A model generated the notes under the pieces. That model searched no databases. It was not told the DNA's origin and saw only the letters and a program-made list of their open reading frames with translations. Shown in pieces: positions 51,222 to 60,459 of a stretch of DNA of 64,000 bases (the stretch's first letter is position 1; each line of letters begins with the position of its first letter). A program made the position numbers and the translations under genes. The stretch is from Gillisella taibaishanensis (lineage in GTDB: Bacteria > Pseudomonadota > Alphaproteobacteria > Rhizobiales > Rhizobiaceae): positions 310,001 to 374,000 of the forward strand of contig NZ_MKIN01000019.1 in assembly GCF_001938985.1 (NCBI RefSeq), written 5' to 3'.

Positions 51222-53249
51222 TTAGCCTTTCGTTCCGATTAGAATATTCAGGTATCCATCAATGCGGGCGCTCATGTCCGGCGGGATGACCGTGGTGGAA
51301 TCGAACTGTTCCACGATGGCCGGACCACGAAAGTTCGCCCCTGCTGTGAGTGTTTCGCGCTGATAGACGGCTGCCTCGTAAGCAACTCCGTCAAACCAAA
51401 CAGGTCGGCGTCCTACGGGGTCTGGAGCATGCTCGCGGATTTCGTATTTCGGGAGTTCCGCCTTCGGAACGATGCCGATGGCCTTGATGGCGATGCGGAA
51501 GATGGAGACTGGCGCCTCATCACGGCGATAGTTGAATTCGCGCTCGTGTTCGGCATGGAACGCCTCGATCAACATGCCGACGCTTTCGATCCTGGCAGGG
51601 GCGTTGACGCCAAGCGAACGCCACTGGCCCTGGTACATCATCTCGACCGTGCGCTGCATCGCCATGTCTGCCGCCGCGATACCCTCGTGGGCAAGTCGCT
51701 CGGCGGCCTGCGTTTCCATGCGGACGAACGCGATCTCCATCTCCTCCGCCGACACGATGGAAGCGTCTGTCATAAAACTTTCGGAAAAATCGTGCTGCAC
51801 ATCCACAAGCAGGCAGCCGAGTGCTGAGGTAACCCCTGGATTGGGCGGAACGATAACCGTTGGAATCGAAAGCTCCTTTGCTACCGCTGCACCGTGCAAG
51901 GCGCCCGCACCGCCGAAAGCGACCAACGCGAAATCGCGCGGGTCGTAGCCTCGGCTGATTGAAAGCAGCCGTACCGCATTCGCCATATTGGCATTGGCGA
52001 CGTATACGATGGCTTCGGCAGCCTTGTGCAATTCCATGCCGAACGGCACGGCAACCGTTTCCTGGACTGCTTGCGATGCAAGAGCGGGATCAAGCGTGAT
52101 CTTGCCACCTGCAAGGCTGTTGCCGAGGCGGCCGAGCACCACATTGGCATCTGTGTTCGTCGCCACACTGTTACCGTTGCGATAGCACGCTGGCCCTGGA
52201 TAAGCGCCTGCAGACTGGGGGCCGTTACGCAGCGAGCCACCCTCGTCCTGCCAGGCCAGTGAACCGCCACCGGCGCCAATGGTCAACACCTCGATCGAGG
52301 GGAAGCGTATGGGGTAGCCAAACTCTATATACCAGTCCTTGGTGATGCGTGATTGACCGTTCCATGCCAGCGACACGTCGGTACTGGTTCCACCCATGTC
52401 GAACCCGATGGAATTGGGAAAGCCGCAAAGATTGCCGATGAAGCGACTGGCAATGGCACCTGCAGCAATACCGGAACCGGCGAGCCGCGCCGAAAAGTCC
52501 CTGACGCTGGTCGGGGTCATGACGCCTCCGCCCGAATGCAGCAGCAACAGGTCGCGTTGGTAGCCGCCGGCTGCCAGTTTTTCGCTGAGATGAGACACAT
52601 AATCGACCACGACCGGCGCGCAGACGGCATTTGCCATGGTGGTCGAAAACCGCTCATGCTCGAAAATCTCCGGCATAACCTCTGACGAGATCGAGACCGG
52701 CAGGCCTGGCATCACTTCCTTGATGATCTCCCGCATGCGGCGCTCATTGACGCCATTGACATAGGAATTCATGAAGCAGACTGCGATCGACTTTACCTCG
52801 CGCCTTTTAAGGATACCCGCCACCCGGTAGGCTTCCGTTTCATCCAACGGCTGCAACACGACGCCTTCGGCATCGACGCGTTCGCCGACGGTCAGGCGGT
52901 CGCGGCGGGGGATGTAGGGTTTGGCGACGTCCTTATAGGTATCCCAGAGGTCTTCCTTATTGGCGCGACGGATCTCCACGACGTCGCGGAATCCCTCGGT
53001 GCAGATCATCGCCGCTCGCGGCAGACGGCGGGTGATCAGGGCATTGGTCGCAACGGTCGTGCCATGGGAGAACATTGTCACCTTGGAGAGGTCGATCTTT
53101 GCCTGCTCGATCCCGTTTAGAATTGCGCGCATCGGGTCGTCGGGCGTCGATCCAGTCTTCTCGATGCGGATCGCCCCGGTTTCCTCGTCCATGATGCAGA
53201 TGTCGGTGAAGGTTCCGCCGACATCCACGGCCACTCTAGTCTTTGTCAT
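51222..53249 (-). CDS. hyuA: Hydantoinase/oxoprolinase A-type subunit (HyuA)
   Basis: 675 residues from the ATG at 53249, preceded by GAGAGGA. The actin-like ATP site starts with RVAVDVGGTFTDICIMD; MFSHGTTVATNALITRR and FDMGGTSTDVSLAWNG are the second phosphate and adenosine motifs, followed by TIGAGGGSLAWQDEGG. These are the ATP-binding elements of HyuA, caprolactamase alpha and acetone carboxylase-type subunits. HyuA phosphorylates or activates the amide for the HyuB half. It is the first enzyme gene after the AraC regulator. Confidence 0.94.
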   Translation of the reverse strand: MTKTRVAVDVGGTFTDICIMDEETGAIRIEKTGSTPDDPMRAILNGIEQAKIDLSKVTMFSHGTTVATNALITRRLPRAAMICTEGFRDVVEIRRANKEDLWDTYKDVAKPYIPRRDRLTVGERVDAEGVVLQPLDETEAYRVAGILKRREVKSIAVCFMNSYVNGVNERRMREIIKEVMPGLPVSISSEVMPEIFEHERFSTTMANAVCAPVVVDYVSHLSEKLAAGGYQRDLLLLHSGGGVMTPTSVRDFSARLAGSGIAAGAIASRFIGNLCGFPNSIGFDMGGTSTDVSLAWNGQSRITKDWYIEFGYPIRFPSIEVLTIGAGGGSLAWQDEGGSLRNGPQSAGAYPGPACYRNGNSVATNTDANVVLGRLGNSLAGGKITLDPALASQAVQETVAVPFGMELHKAAEAIVYVANANMANAVRLLSISRGYDPRDFALVAFGGAGALHGAAVAKELSIPTVIVPPNPGVTSALGCLLVDVQHDFSESFMTDASIVSAEEMEIAFVRMETQAAERLAHEGIAAADMAMQRTVEMMYQGQWRSLGVNAPARIESVGMLIEAFHAEHEREFNYRRDEAPVSIFRIAIKAIGIVPKAELPKYEIREHAPDPVGRRPVWFDGVAYEAAVYQRETLTAGANFRGPAIVEQFDSTTVIPPDMSARIDGYLNILIGTKG

Positions 53250-53446
53250 GCTCAATCCTCTCGGCCCGGTCGGCCAGGCACAATTCGCCGTGGCCAGCCC
53301 CGTCACAGGGCGTCGTGTCTTTTGTTGTTAGCTTAGGAGGGATGTCGAACTATCCGCAGACGCGCAGATGTTCACGCTCGTCGTCAACGATAAGACGACG
53401 GCCCCCAAGGTTCTCGGATGTTCAATGAATTACGGCTTCAGCAACG

Positions 53447-54424
53447 TCAGTGCCGGAGCGATATTCCCGCCGCTCTTGCTCGCAGTGCGGCTTCCCGACG
53501 GGTGTCCCCCGGAGAGCAGCCAAAACGCGTGCGATAATGTCGGGAAAATTGCGACTGGTCGGCAAAACCCCACCGATAGGCGATTTCCGCGATCGTCGCT
53601 GTCGACGTCACAGACATTAGTTCTTCGGCGCAGTGGTCAAGTCGACTGTCGCGAATAAAGCCATTGATGGACTTCTTGTTTTCCTGGAAAAGTCCCTGAA
53701 GGTAGCGAAGCGAGATGCCGCCATGATCCGCGACTGCCTGCGGACCGAGCCCGTGGTTCTTGATGTTGTCGCGGATATACTGCTCAGCGCGATGGAGATG
53801 CCCAGCCCTGATCGAGGAGACGTTGCTGTCGAGTACACGGTCGTCGCTGACGATCGACAGGCACAACATTTCGAGAATATAGCGACCGGTCATTTCCCGG
53901 GCTGCCTCATCAATCTCGCCAACGCGACCGATCGTGGTGCGGACGGTGTCGAGGAAAAGTGCCGCAATGCCGCGTGTCGCATCGAAACTCAGGGCGCTGA
54001 AGCGGTCGGTCGAGCCTATGCGTGACCGCACACCAGAAGAGGGAACCTTCAGGACCCAGAGGGCATTTCGCTGGCTATGCCAGAATTCATAAGGTGCATC
54101 GCCGCGCTCCAGGATGAAGCCACCAGGCTTGCACTTAACGCTGCGGGAGCCCTGCGAAAAATTGACTTCGCTCAACTCAGGCACTGAGATCAGAAGGCTG
54201 GCGTGACGTTCGTTCACGAAATGCCGTCGGTGGCGTTTATAACTAACCGCGTCGCATGTCATTCTCGAGACCCCGATCAGACCGAGGGACCACGTTTCCA
54301 GTTCACCGCTGAATTCGCACCGGTTGCGATACTCGGTATCGAGCGGGAAATATGTTTCGGTTACCGCAGCCTGCCAAGCGTCACCCCCGGCACGGCCTCC
54401 AATAGAGTCGACTGTGTATCTCAT
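53447..54424 (-). CDS. AraC-family regulator, FeaR-like
   Basis: 325 residues from the ATG at 54424; the longer frame to 54517 begins with non-native-looking sequence. The N-terminal AraC-binding-like domain contains CEFSGELETWSLGLIGVSRM and HASLLISVPELSEVNFSQG, as in FeaR/TynR-type activators of amine catabolism. The C-terminal double helix-turn-helix is HGLGPQAVADHGGISLRYLQGLF and IAEIAYRWGFADQSQFSRHYRTRFG. It is at the head of the HyuAB-molybdenum-hydroxylase cluster on the same strand and probably activates it; the inducer is unknown. Confidence 0.88.
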   Translation of the reverse strand: MRYTVDSIGGRAGGDAWQAAVTETYFPLDTEYRNRCEFSGELETWSLGLIGVSRMTCDAVSYKRHRRHFVNERHASLLISVPELSEVNFSQGSRSVKCKPGGFILERGDAPYEFWHSQRNALWVLKVPSSGVRSRIGSTDRFSALSFDATRGIAALFLDTVRTTIGRVGEIDEAAREMTGRYILEMLCLSIVSDDRVLDSNVSSIRAGHLHRAEQYIRDNIKNHGLGPQAVADHGGISLRYLQGLFQENKKSINGFIRDSRLDHCAEELMSVTSTATIAEIAYRWGFADQSQFSRHYRTRFGCSPGDTRREAALRARAAGISLRH

Positions 54425-54853
54425 GCCTCGACATTCCCCTGATGGCCCGGCTTTCCGGTTCCTGTTATTGACAGCACGATACATCAATTTTTCCGGCCGT
54501 ATTGGCAGAAAACGCACAAATTTGTGGAGCTCTCTGCACTCCCCGTGCGGCGATCAGCAGTGCACCGAGGCCCAACGGAACCTGACCTTTCACTAAGTCA
54601 GCGCATATTGGCATGGCGACTCCCGCAGCTCGGTCTCGGCTTTTGAAAGCTAGGATAGAAAGTCAGACAATGAGCAACTGGACCCGTGGATCTAGCTTCT
54701 CTCAGGTTCAATTGACGAGAAGCGTTCACAACCGAGATCGGTTGCCGGGCCGCAAGACGGCTAAGCCATCGACACTCGCCGCATTGCGAAGGAACTAATA
54801 CACGCAGATGTAGTTAGAGGGTCTCTATAACCGAAATTATGAGGAGACCTCCA
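54425..54853. other. Region between the FeaR-like gene and the small membrane peptide gene
   Basis: About 430 bases on the upstream side of both divergent genes. TTGACA at 54468-54473 resembles a -35 box but lacks a good -10 at the right distance. No repeat, terminator or convincing gene is visible. Confidence 0.45.
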
Positions 54854-54931
54854 ATGGGCCGCGGCATATTACTCTGGATGCTAGGTGTTCCCCTTCCAAT
54901 CATCGTCCTCCTCGCTATCTTTTTACGATAG
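54854..54931 (+). CDS. 25-residue hydrophobic membrane peptide
   Basis: MGRGILLWMLGVPLPIIVLLAIFLR is written here only in part: it opens MGRGILLWMLGVPLP and ends AIFLR. It is one transmembrane helix flanked by arginine. AGGAG lies seven bases before the ATG, and the TAG stop supplies the TAGGA ribosome site of the next gene, so the two are translationally coupled. Very similar 25-30-residue MGRGILLWLLGxPxPI peptides are widespread in rhizobia and other proteobacteria as hypothetical proteins. Function unknown; a small-subunit or regulator role in the membrane is possible. Confidence 0.7.
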   Translation: MGRGILLWMLGVPLPIIVLLAIFLR

Positions 54932-54939
54932 GAATGGTG

Positions 54940-55836
54940 ATGTCCTTAACGAACAACGCAGGCGTAATGCCTGTTGAATCCTCAAAAACGGCAATGGCTT
55001 GGGGGCCGATCATTGGTGGCGCGGTTGCGGCAACAGGGATCACGCTGATCCTGCTCCTTCTCGGCTCCGGATTTGGTCTCACCATGGTCTCTCCGTGGTC
55101 GGGAGAGAGCAGTTCAGCTGCCACTCTTGGCGTTACGGCAGCGATCTGGCTAGTCGCGGTTCAGTGGTTGTCTTCCGCCCTCGGTGGCTATCTGACCGGA
55201 CGTCTGCGAACGAAGTGGGCGGCGGTCCATACTGACGAGGTGTTTTTCCGTGACACCGCACACGGTTTCTTAAGCTGGGCACTCGCTACTATACTGGTTA
55301 TGGGTTTCCTTGCTTCATCTCTGACGTCCCTTGCAGGTGCTGGTGCATCCGCTGTGGGATCTGCAGCATCTGTGACGACCATGGCCGGAGCGGCGTCGTC
55401 CGCGGGTTCGACCAATTCCTCTGATCTGTCGACGTCTTATTTTACAGACGCACTATTGCGGCCTGAACGTGTATCGGCAGAAGCAAGAACAAATGATGCA
55501 GCTGCAACGTCCGAAGTATCCCGCATTCTTCTCCACGGCGCTGTAAATGGCGAAGTTCCAGAACCCGATCGCGCCTACGTCGCCAATATAGTCTCGGCGC
55601 GAACAGGTCTAAATGAAGCGGACGCCCGCGCTCGTGTAGATGCAGTTCTGGGACAAATTGATGCTGCAAAGGCTAAAGCAAAAGAAGCCGCTGACACCGC
55701 TCGAAAAGCTGCCGCGACCACTGCACTTGTTGGGGCAATATCGCTGCTGGTTGGAGCGTTCATCGCTTCGGCCGCGGCGGCTCTCGGCGGCAGACAGCGT
55801 GACGACGAAGAAGACCTATTAATCTCACGCGGCTAA
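54940..55836 (+). CDS. Multi-helix membrane protein (often annotated PhnA-like)
   Basis: 298 residues from the ATG at 54940, chosen because TAGGA is six bases upstream; an ATG at 54934 would abut it. Four hydrophobic stretches: WGPIIGGAVAATGITLILLLL, LGVTAAIWLVAVQWLSSALGG, AHGFLSWALATILVMGFLASS and near the end TTALVGAISLLVGAFIASAAAALGG. A central Ala-rich coil (ADARARVDAVLGQIDAAKAKA) lies between them. GGYLTGRLRTKW and FFRDTAHGFLSWALAT are recurring family elements. The biochemical role is unknown; it may respond to osmotic or envelope stress in its relatives. Confidence 0.75.
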   Translation: MSLTNNAGVMPVESSKTAMAWGPIIGGAVAATGITLILLLLGSGFGLTMVSPWSGESSSAATLGVTAAIWLVAVQWLSSALGGYLTGRLRTKWAAVHTDEVFFRDTAHGFLSWALATILVMGFLASSLTSLAGAGASAVGSAASVTTMAGAASSAGSTNSSDLSTSYFTDALLRPERVSAEARTNDAAATSEVSRILLHGAVNGEVPEPDRAYVANIVSARTGLNEADARARVDAVLGQIDAAKAKAKEAADTARKAAATTALVGAISLLVGAFIASAAAALGGRQRDDEEDLLISRG

Positions 55837-55854
55837 TCACTGCTCGACACAATA

Positions 55855-55885
55855 AATGGGGTGCCAACGGCATCCCATTTTTTTT
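55855..55885 (+). terminator. Rho-independent terminator
   Basis: AATGGGGTGCC pairs with GGCATCCCATT (one G-U pair) around an AAC loop, followed directly by eight T residues (55878-55885). It starts 18 bases after the membrane-protein stop. Confidence 0.88.
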
Positions 55886-55933
55886 GGACAACGACGAAAC
55901 CGCTCATCCGTAGCGCAGTTGTCGGCACTGTCG

Positions 55934-56266
55934 TCAGGTCATGACTGCATTGCGAGGCGTACCCAGTTCTTTACGCATTATGCACCACGCAAGCATGGCC
56001 TTGAAGCTGTTCATTGGGCCAATACGATTGGTTGGGCTCCGGACGTCCGCTCCGGCGAATGGTTTGGAAGATTGCCCGTAGCCGCGAAGGTCTGAGCAAA
56101 TGACGCGATAGCCACGCGTGACGAAAGCCGGAGCGATTTTCACCCAAAGCGCCTTGTTCTGCAAAAAGCCGTGCAGCAAAAGCACAGGCTCCTCCTCCCC
56201 GGCTGCGACGTAGGGGATCTCTATGCCATTGGCCGCCAAGCGGCCCGCTTCGAAATCATCGAACAT
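55934..56266 (-). pseudogene. Truncated alpha/beta hydrolase
   Basis: Starts at an ATG (56266) with GGGGAG before it. The first 65 residues are a normal hydrolase N-terminus: NGIEIPYVAAGEEEPVLLLHG with the HG oxyanion motif, then YRVICSDLRGYGQSSKP. After SSKP the frame continues as unrelated sequence (FAGADVRSPTNRIGPM...) for 45 residues, so the nucleophile elbow, acid and histidine of the fold are all missing. A deletion or rearrangement near position 56070 joined it to other DNA. It is the last gene of the MarR-controlled operon. Confidence 0.7.
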
Positions 56267-56291
56267 GCGGCTCTCCCCGTGTCTTGGCGGT

Positions 56292-57476
56292 CTACAGCGT
56301 CTCAAGAGCGAGAGCGATCCCCTGCCCTCCACCGATACAAAGCGTCACCATACCCTTTTTCAGCCCGTCCCTTTGCATGGAATGAATGAGGCGCGTCACC
56401 AGAACGGCACCTGTCGCGCCGATCGCGTGGCCATGGGCGATGGCGCCACCATCGACATTGACGATGTCTTCCGGTAATCCGAGTTCCCGAATGACGGCAA
56501 GTGGAACGACGGCAAAAGCCTCATTGATCTCGATGCGCTCGATATCACCGAGCGACCATCCCGCGCGTTCCAGAGCACGACGCACTGCGGGCACGGGCCC
56601 AAGTCCGAACATGCCTGGTTCAACGGCGCCGACGCCATAGCCTGCCAGACGTGCAACAGGTTCGATACCCGTCCTGTCCGCAAATCCCCGTTCGGCGACA
56701 ACCATAGCCGCCGCGCCGCTGTTGAGGCCCGGCGCATTCCCAGCTGTGATCGTCCCCTCCTTGCGGAAGGCAGGCTTGAGCCGGGACAGTGTCTCGAACG
56801 TCGTCTCAGGTCGCACCGCCTCATCGGCAGCGAAGGTCGATACGCCGTTGCGATCCTTGATTTCAACTGGCACAATCTCGGCGTCGAAATGACCGGCAGC
56901 CTGCGCTGCGGCAAAGCGCTGCTGCGAGCGCGCAGCGAATGCGTCTTGCGCCTCGCGTGTGATCTGGAGGTTCTTGACCAGATCCTCAGTGTGCCAGCCG
57001 GAATGCTCGCCGGAGAAAGCGTCGTGCAGTCCATCAGTCAGCATACTGTCGAGAATCTGCGCCGGCCCCATGCGATATCCCCAACGTCCGCCATCCATCA
57101 GATACGGAGCGCGATCCATGTTCTCCATGCCGCCCGCAACAGCCGCATTGATATCGCCACTGGCAATCTCCTGGGCAGCACTGACGATGGCCTGAGCGCC
57201 GGAACCGCACACCCGGTTTACCGTCAAAGCTGGGACGGATACCGGCAGGCCGCCATGAATGGCGGCCTGCCGGGCAGGATTCATGCGATTTCCTGCCTGA
57301 ATGACATTACCCATGACGACCGAACCGATAGCGTCGCCAGCAAGGCCGGCGCGCCGTAAGGTCTCTCTCACCAAGATAGCGCCGAGTTCAGTGGCAGCCA
57401 CTGCTTTCAATGCGCCGTTGAATGTGCCGATCGCCGTGCGCACCGGCTTCGCTAGAATGATCTCTTTGCTTCGCAT
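56292..57476 (-). CDS. Acetyl-CoA acetyltransferase-type thiolase
   Basis: 394 residues with the complete thiolase triad: Cys90 in [15 protein letters not shown], His350 in [14 protein letters not shown], and Cys380 in [20 protein letters not shown] and [14 protein letters not shown] are further family segments. It condenses two acetyl-CoA or cleaves 3-ketoacyl-CoA in the cytoplasm. Placed behind the MFS and aldo/keto reductase genes and before the truncated hydrolase, it suggests beta-oxidation-like breakdown of an acid imported by the MFS protein. Confidence 0.93.
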   Translation of the reverse strand: MRSKEIILAKPVRTAIGTFNGALKAVAATELGAILVRETLRRAGLAGDAIGSVVMGNVIQAGNRMNPARQAAIHGGLPVSVPALTVNRVCGSGAQAIVSAAQEIASGDINAAVAGGMENMDRAPYLMDGGRWGYRMGPAQILDSMLTDGLHDAFSGEHSGWHTEDLVKNLQITREAQDAFAARSQQRFAAAQAAGHFDAEIVPVEIKDRNGVSTFAADEAVRPETTFETLSRLKPAFRKEGTITAGNAPGLNSGAAAMVVAERGFADRTGIEPVARLAGYGVGAVEPGMFGLGPVPAVRRALERAGWSLGDIERIEINEAFAVVPLAVIRELGLPEDIVNVDGGAIAHGHAIGATGAVLVTRLIHSMQRDGLKKGMVTLCIGGGQGIALALETL

Positions 57477-57520
57477 CGGATTTTTCCCCTTGGTTGGTCA
57501 TTGGGTGATGAGATCGCCGT

Positions 57521-58530
57521 TCATGCAACGACCTTGTTGACTGCCACGCCATAGTCCTGCGAACTTACAGCCTGGGTCGCCACAGCACGTGTAAGACTGC
57601 TGACTTCGTTGAGGCGACGGATCTGATCTTCCGAGAGGCTGATGGAGACTGCACCAATATTGGCCTTCAGTTGATCGAGGGATCGCGGACCGATCAGCGG
57701 AATGCTGCCATGACTGATCGACCAGGCGATCGCCACACGATCCGGGCTCGTTTCGAGTTCCTCAGCAATGTCGAGAACGGTGTCGAGAATGCGGGTTCGC
57801 TGCTCGCTGTTTTCCGCCTGGAACACGCGTCCACCCATCTTTTCGGCGCGGCCCGTTTCGCCCTTGCGATATTTGCCTGTCAAAACACCGCCGCCGAGCG
57901 GAGACCATGTCACAACACCGAGACCAAGCGCTTTGGCGGCGGGAACAGATCAACCTCAGGTTCACGACGCACGAGGCTATGCTCAAACTGTACGGCGGAA
58001 ATCGGAACCGCGCGCGTGAACTCGGCAATAGTGACGGCACGCGAAAGCCGCCATGCAGGAAAGTTTGAGAGACCCGCGTAAAGGATCTTGCCGGCGCGCG
58101 CGAGATCATCCAGTCCACGGACAATTTCTTCAGAAGGCGTCAACCCATCGGGATGGTGGACCCAGAAGAGATCGATGCGGTCAGTCTTAAGACGCTTCAA
58201 GCTCGCTTCGAGCGAGTCCACCATGGCCTTGCGGCTATTGCCGGTTATCAGACGATCCGCATCGGGGACGGCTCCGCTGGTGTATTTCGTCGCCAGCAAA
58301 AAGCGTTCGCGCCGGCCGGCCAATAGGTCACCGACGATCTCTTCCGACTGTCCGAATTGATAGATGTCGGCGGTATCGATGAAGTTGCCACCGGCCTCAG
58401 CATAGGCATTGAAGATGCTTGCGCTTTCCTCCGCTGTGGCCCCATGCCCCCAGCGCATTCCAAAGTTCGCAGTTCCAAGCGCGATCTGCGAGACGCGAAG
58501 ACCGGTGTTTCCAAAGAGGGTGTAATTCAT
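57521..58530 (-). pseudogene. Aldo/keto reductase with a 1-base deletion
   Basis: From the ATG at 58530 (AAGGAA seven bases before it) the frame gives MNYTLFGNTGLRVSQIALGT, the tetrad segments FIDTADIYQFG, LATKYTSG and LFWVHHPDG, then shifts at about 57940 after EPEVDLFP. The correct continuation TWSPLGGGVLTGKYRKG is in the next frame and runs to the stop at 57521. Adding one G at the CCGCC run restores a 337-codon gene ((1010+1)/3), the normal length for the family. Either the gene is dead or the source sequence lost a base. Confidence 0.8.
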
Positions 58531-58553
58531 GGTGTTTCCTTCCTGCGAGAGGA

Positions 58554-59851
58554 TCAAGCCAGTTGCGGCTGATTGACTGTTGAGGATTTCTGGAGCGCAA
58601 ACACTGCAATCGCAGCGGCCAGGCAAATGGCCCCGGCGATGTAGAAGGCGGGCAGATAAGTGGCGTAGAGCTCCGAGCCATACCGGTGCCCCAGGCGGCC
58701 ATTGCTGCGCCGATCTGATGGCCAAGAAAGACCCAGCCGAAGACGATGGTGGCGTTGGCCCCGAACTTCTCGGATGTGAGCTTGACTGTGGGGGGAACGG
58801 TCGCCAGCCAGTCAAGACCATAAAACAGCGTGAAGAGGCTCAACTCGTAGAACCCGAAATCCGTATAGGGCAGGTAGAGAAGCGAGAGGCCGCGCAGCCC
58901 GTAGTACCAGAAGAGCAGCCATCGGCTATCGAAGCGATCAGAGAGCCAACCTGAACCGATCGTGCCGATGAAGTTGAACGCGCCGATCGCCGCAAGCATC
59001 CCGGCCGCAGTGACCGGCGCAATACCGAAATCGCCGCAGATCGCCACCAGATGGGTCTGAACGAGTCCCGTGGTGGTCGCTCCGCAAATGAAGAACGTTC
59101 CAAACAGGATCCAGAAGGATCCGGATCGAACAGCTCGGCCCAGCACCCGGAGTGGAGCGACGAGCGTGGCCAACAACGAAGGAGCCTCCGGCTCTGGCTT
59201 CGGTACCTCTGTTGCGCCGTAAGGCAGCAGACCGACATCCGCAGGCCGGTCACGCATCAACAGAAGAACGACGACGGAACTCACGGCAAGCATCGCCAGC
59301 AGCAGGCCAAGAGCAATGCGCCAACCCCAGGCCTCGGAAAGTGCGGCAAAGGCGGGGAGAAAGAGCACCTGTCCTGTGGCGACGCTTGCACTGAGCAAGC
59401 CAATGACCAGACCGCGCTTGGCAACGAACCATCGTGTTGCAACGGTCGCGCCTAATACCATAGCCGTAAAGCCAGTTCCCAACCCGACGACGACACCCCA
59501 GAACAGAAAAAGCTCCGTCAAAGTCGTCATCGTAAACGAACCGACCACACCGGCAGCGATAAGCAGGAGTGCAAACAGGGAGACACGTTTGACGCCAAAA
59601 CGACCGAGGAATGCTGCCGCAAATGGACCGACAGCACCGAACAGAAGGAAGCGAATGGCAAAAGCCGCAGAGATCTCGGCCACGCTCCAGCCGAACTCCT
59701 TCTGCAGGGGACCAATCAGAACCCCGGGCGCGCCAACGGCACTGGCTCCCACCATCATGGTGAGGAAGGTTGTCGCGACGACGACCCAACCGTAATGGAT
59801 ACCCCTTTGCGAGAGATATTTCGCGTCCGGTGATATATGCAGTTCTGGCAT
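58554..59851 (-). pseudogene. MFS transporter with a 1-base deletion near the C-terminus
   Basis: From the ATG at 59851 (GGGAGA upstream) the protein is an MFS carrier of the oxalate/formate-antiporter-like type: ISPDAKYLSQRGIHYGWVVV, VATRWFVAKRGLVIGLLSA, and TIGSGWLSDRFDSRWLLFW. At about 58674, after GTGMA, the frame shifts; the next frame gives RELYATYLPAFYIAGAI and ends at 58554. Adding one base gives 433 codons ((1298+1)/3). Without it the predicted protein reads through to 58397 with an unrelated 90-residue tail and lacks helix 12. It is the first gene of the MarR-controlled operon. Confidence 0.8.
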
Positions 59852-59871
59852 CCAAAATCTCCCAAATATGC

Positions 59872-59883
59872 GGGTATATACCC
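59872..59883. promoter_or_regulatory. MarR operator candidate before the MFS gene
   Basis: GGGTATATACCC, a perfect 12-bp palindrome, is 21 bases before the MFS start codon. The identical sequence occurs at 60306-60317 before the MarR gene. Confidence 0.7.
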
Positions 59884-59900
59884 ACATAATGCCAAAAGAA

Positions 59901-60299
59901 TCAGAGGGAACGAAGAATGTCCTGCAACGCCGTGATCTTGACTGGCCCAAGCCGGGCCTCCATCTCGCTTTGGCAGTCCTCCCAGATCGGACCGGCCTTA
60001 TTGAGCATTTCGACACCTCGAGCGGAGAGCGTGATCATCGTCTCGCGTTGGTCGACATCGCCATGGCCAGACTGCACAAGTTCAATGCGTTCCAGCACCC
60101 GAATATTGCGTCCGATCGTCGACCGATCCAGTTGTGCGTTGCGGGCGAGATCCGTCATACTGACAGGCTGAAGCCGCTCGATTCGCCGAAGCAACGAAAA
60201 TTGGGCAATGTTGATTCCAAACGGAGCCAGCGCTTCGTCATAAAGGGTCGACACCTTTCGGGCCGCTTCGCGCAGTATCATCGAATAACATCTGGTCAT
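59901..60299 (-). CDS. MarR-family transcriptional regulator
   Basis: 132 residues: LREAARKVSTLYDEALAPFGINIAQFSLLRRI, the winged helix LQPVSMTDLARNAQLDRSTIGRNIRVLERIELV, and the wing SGHGDVDQRETMITLSARG, including the family's DxRxxxxxLT-like DQRETMITLS. It is directly upstream of the MFS operon on the same strand. Matching palindromes before its own gene and before the MFS gene indicate that it represses both; the ligand is probably an aromatic or fatty acid carried by the MFS protein (inference). Confidence 0.9.
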   Translation of the reverse strand: MTRCYSMILREAARKVSTLYDEALAPFGINIAQFSLLRRIERLQPVSMTDLARNAQLDRSTIGRNIRVLERIELVQSGHGDVDQRETMITLSARGVEMLNKAGPIWEDCQSEMEARLGPVKITALQDILRSL

Positions 60300-60305
60300 G
60301 ATAGT

Positions 60306-60317
60306 GGGTATATACCC
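60306..60317. promoter_or_regulatory. MarR operator candidate before its own gene
   Basis: GGGTATATACCC lies seven bases before the MarR start codon, identical to the copy at 59872-59883. A dimeric MarR protein would cover such a site and block its own translation start region. Confidence 0.7.
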
Positions 60318-60459
60318 CTATTTTCAGCATGTCCACGTCTCTTGACGGGTCAGAAGTGGCAGGAAGCAGCCCCGACAAACCAAGTCTCTTGAAGTCGGCC
60401 ATTGAGTAAGATGCTATTCATCATATATAACTATCACGCAACCAACTGAGACGAATGCC

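Noticed and set aside
54613..54798. 61-codon open frame before the 25-residue peptide gene
   Set aside because: No good ribosome site or conserved pattern; more likely promoter DNA.
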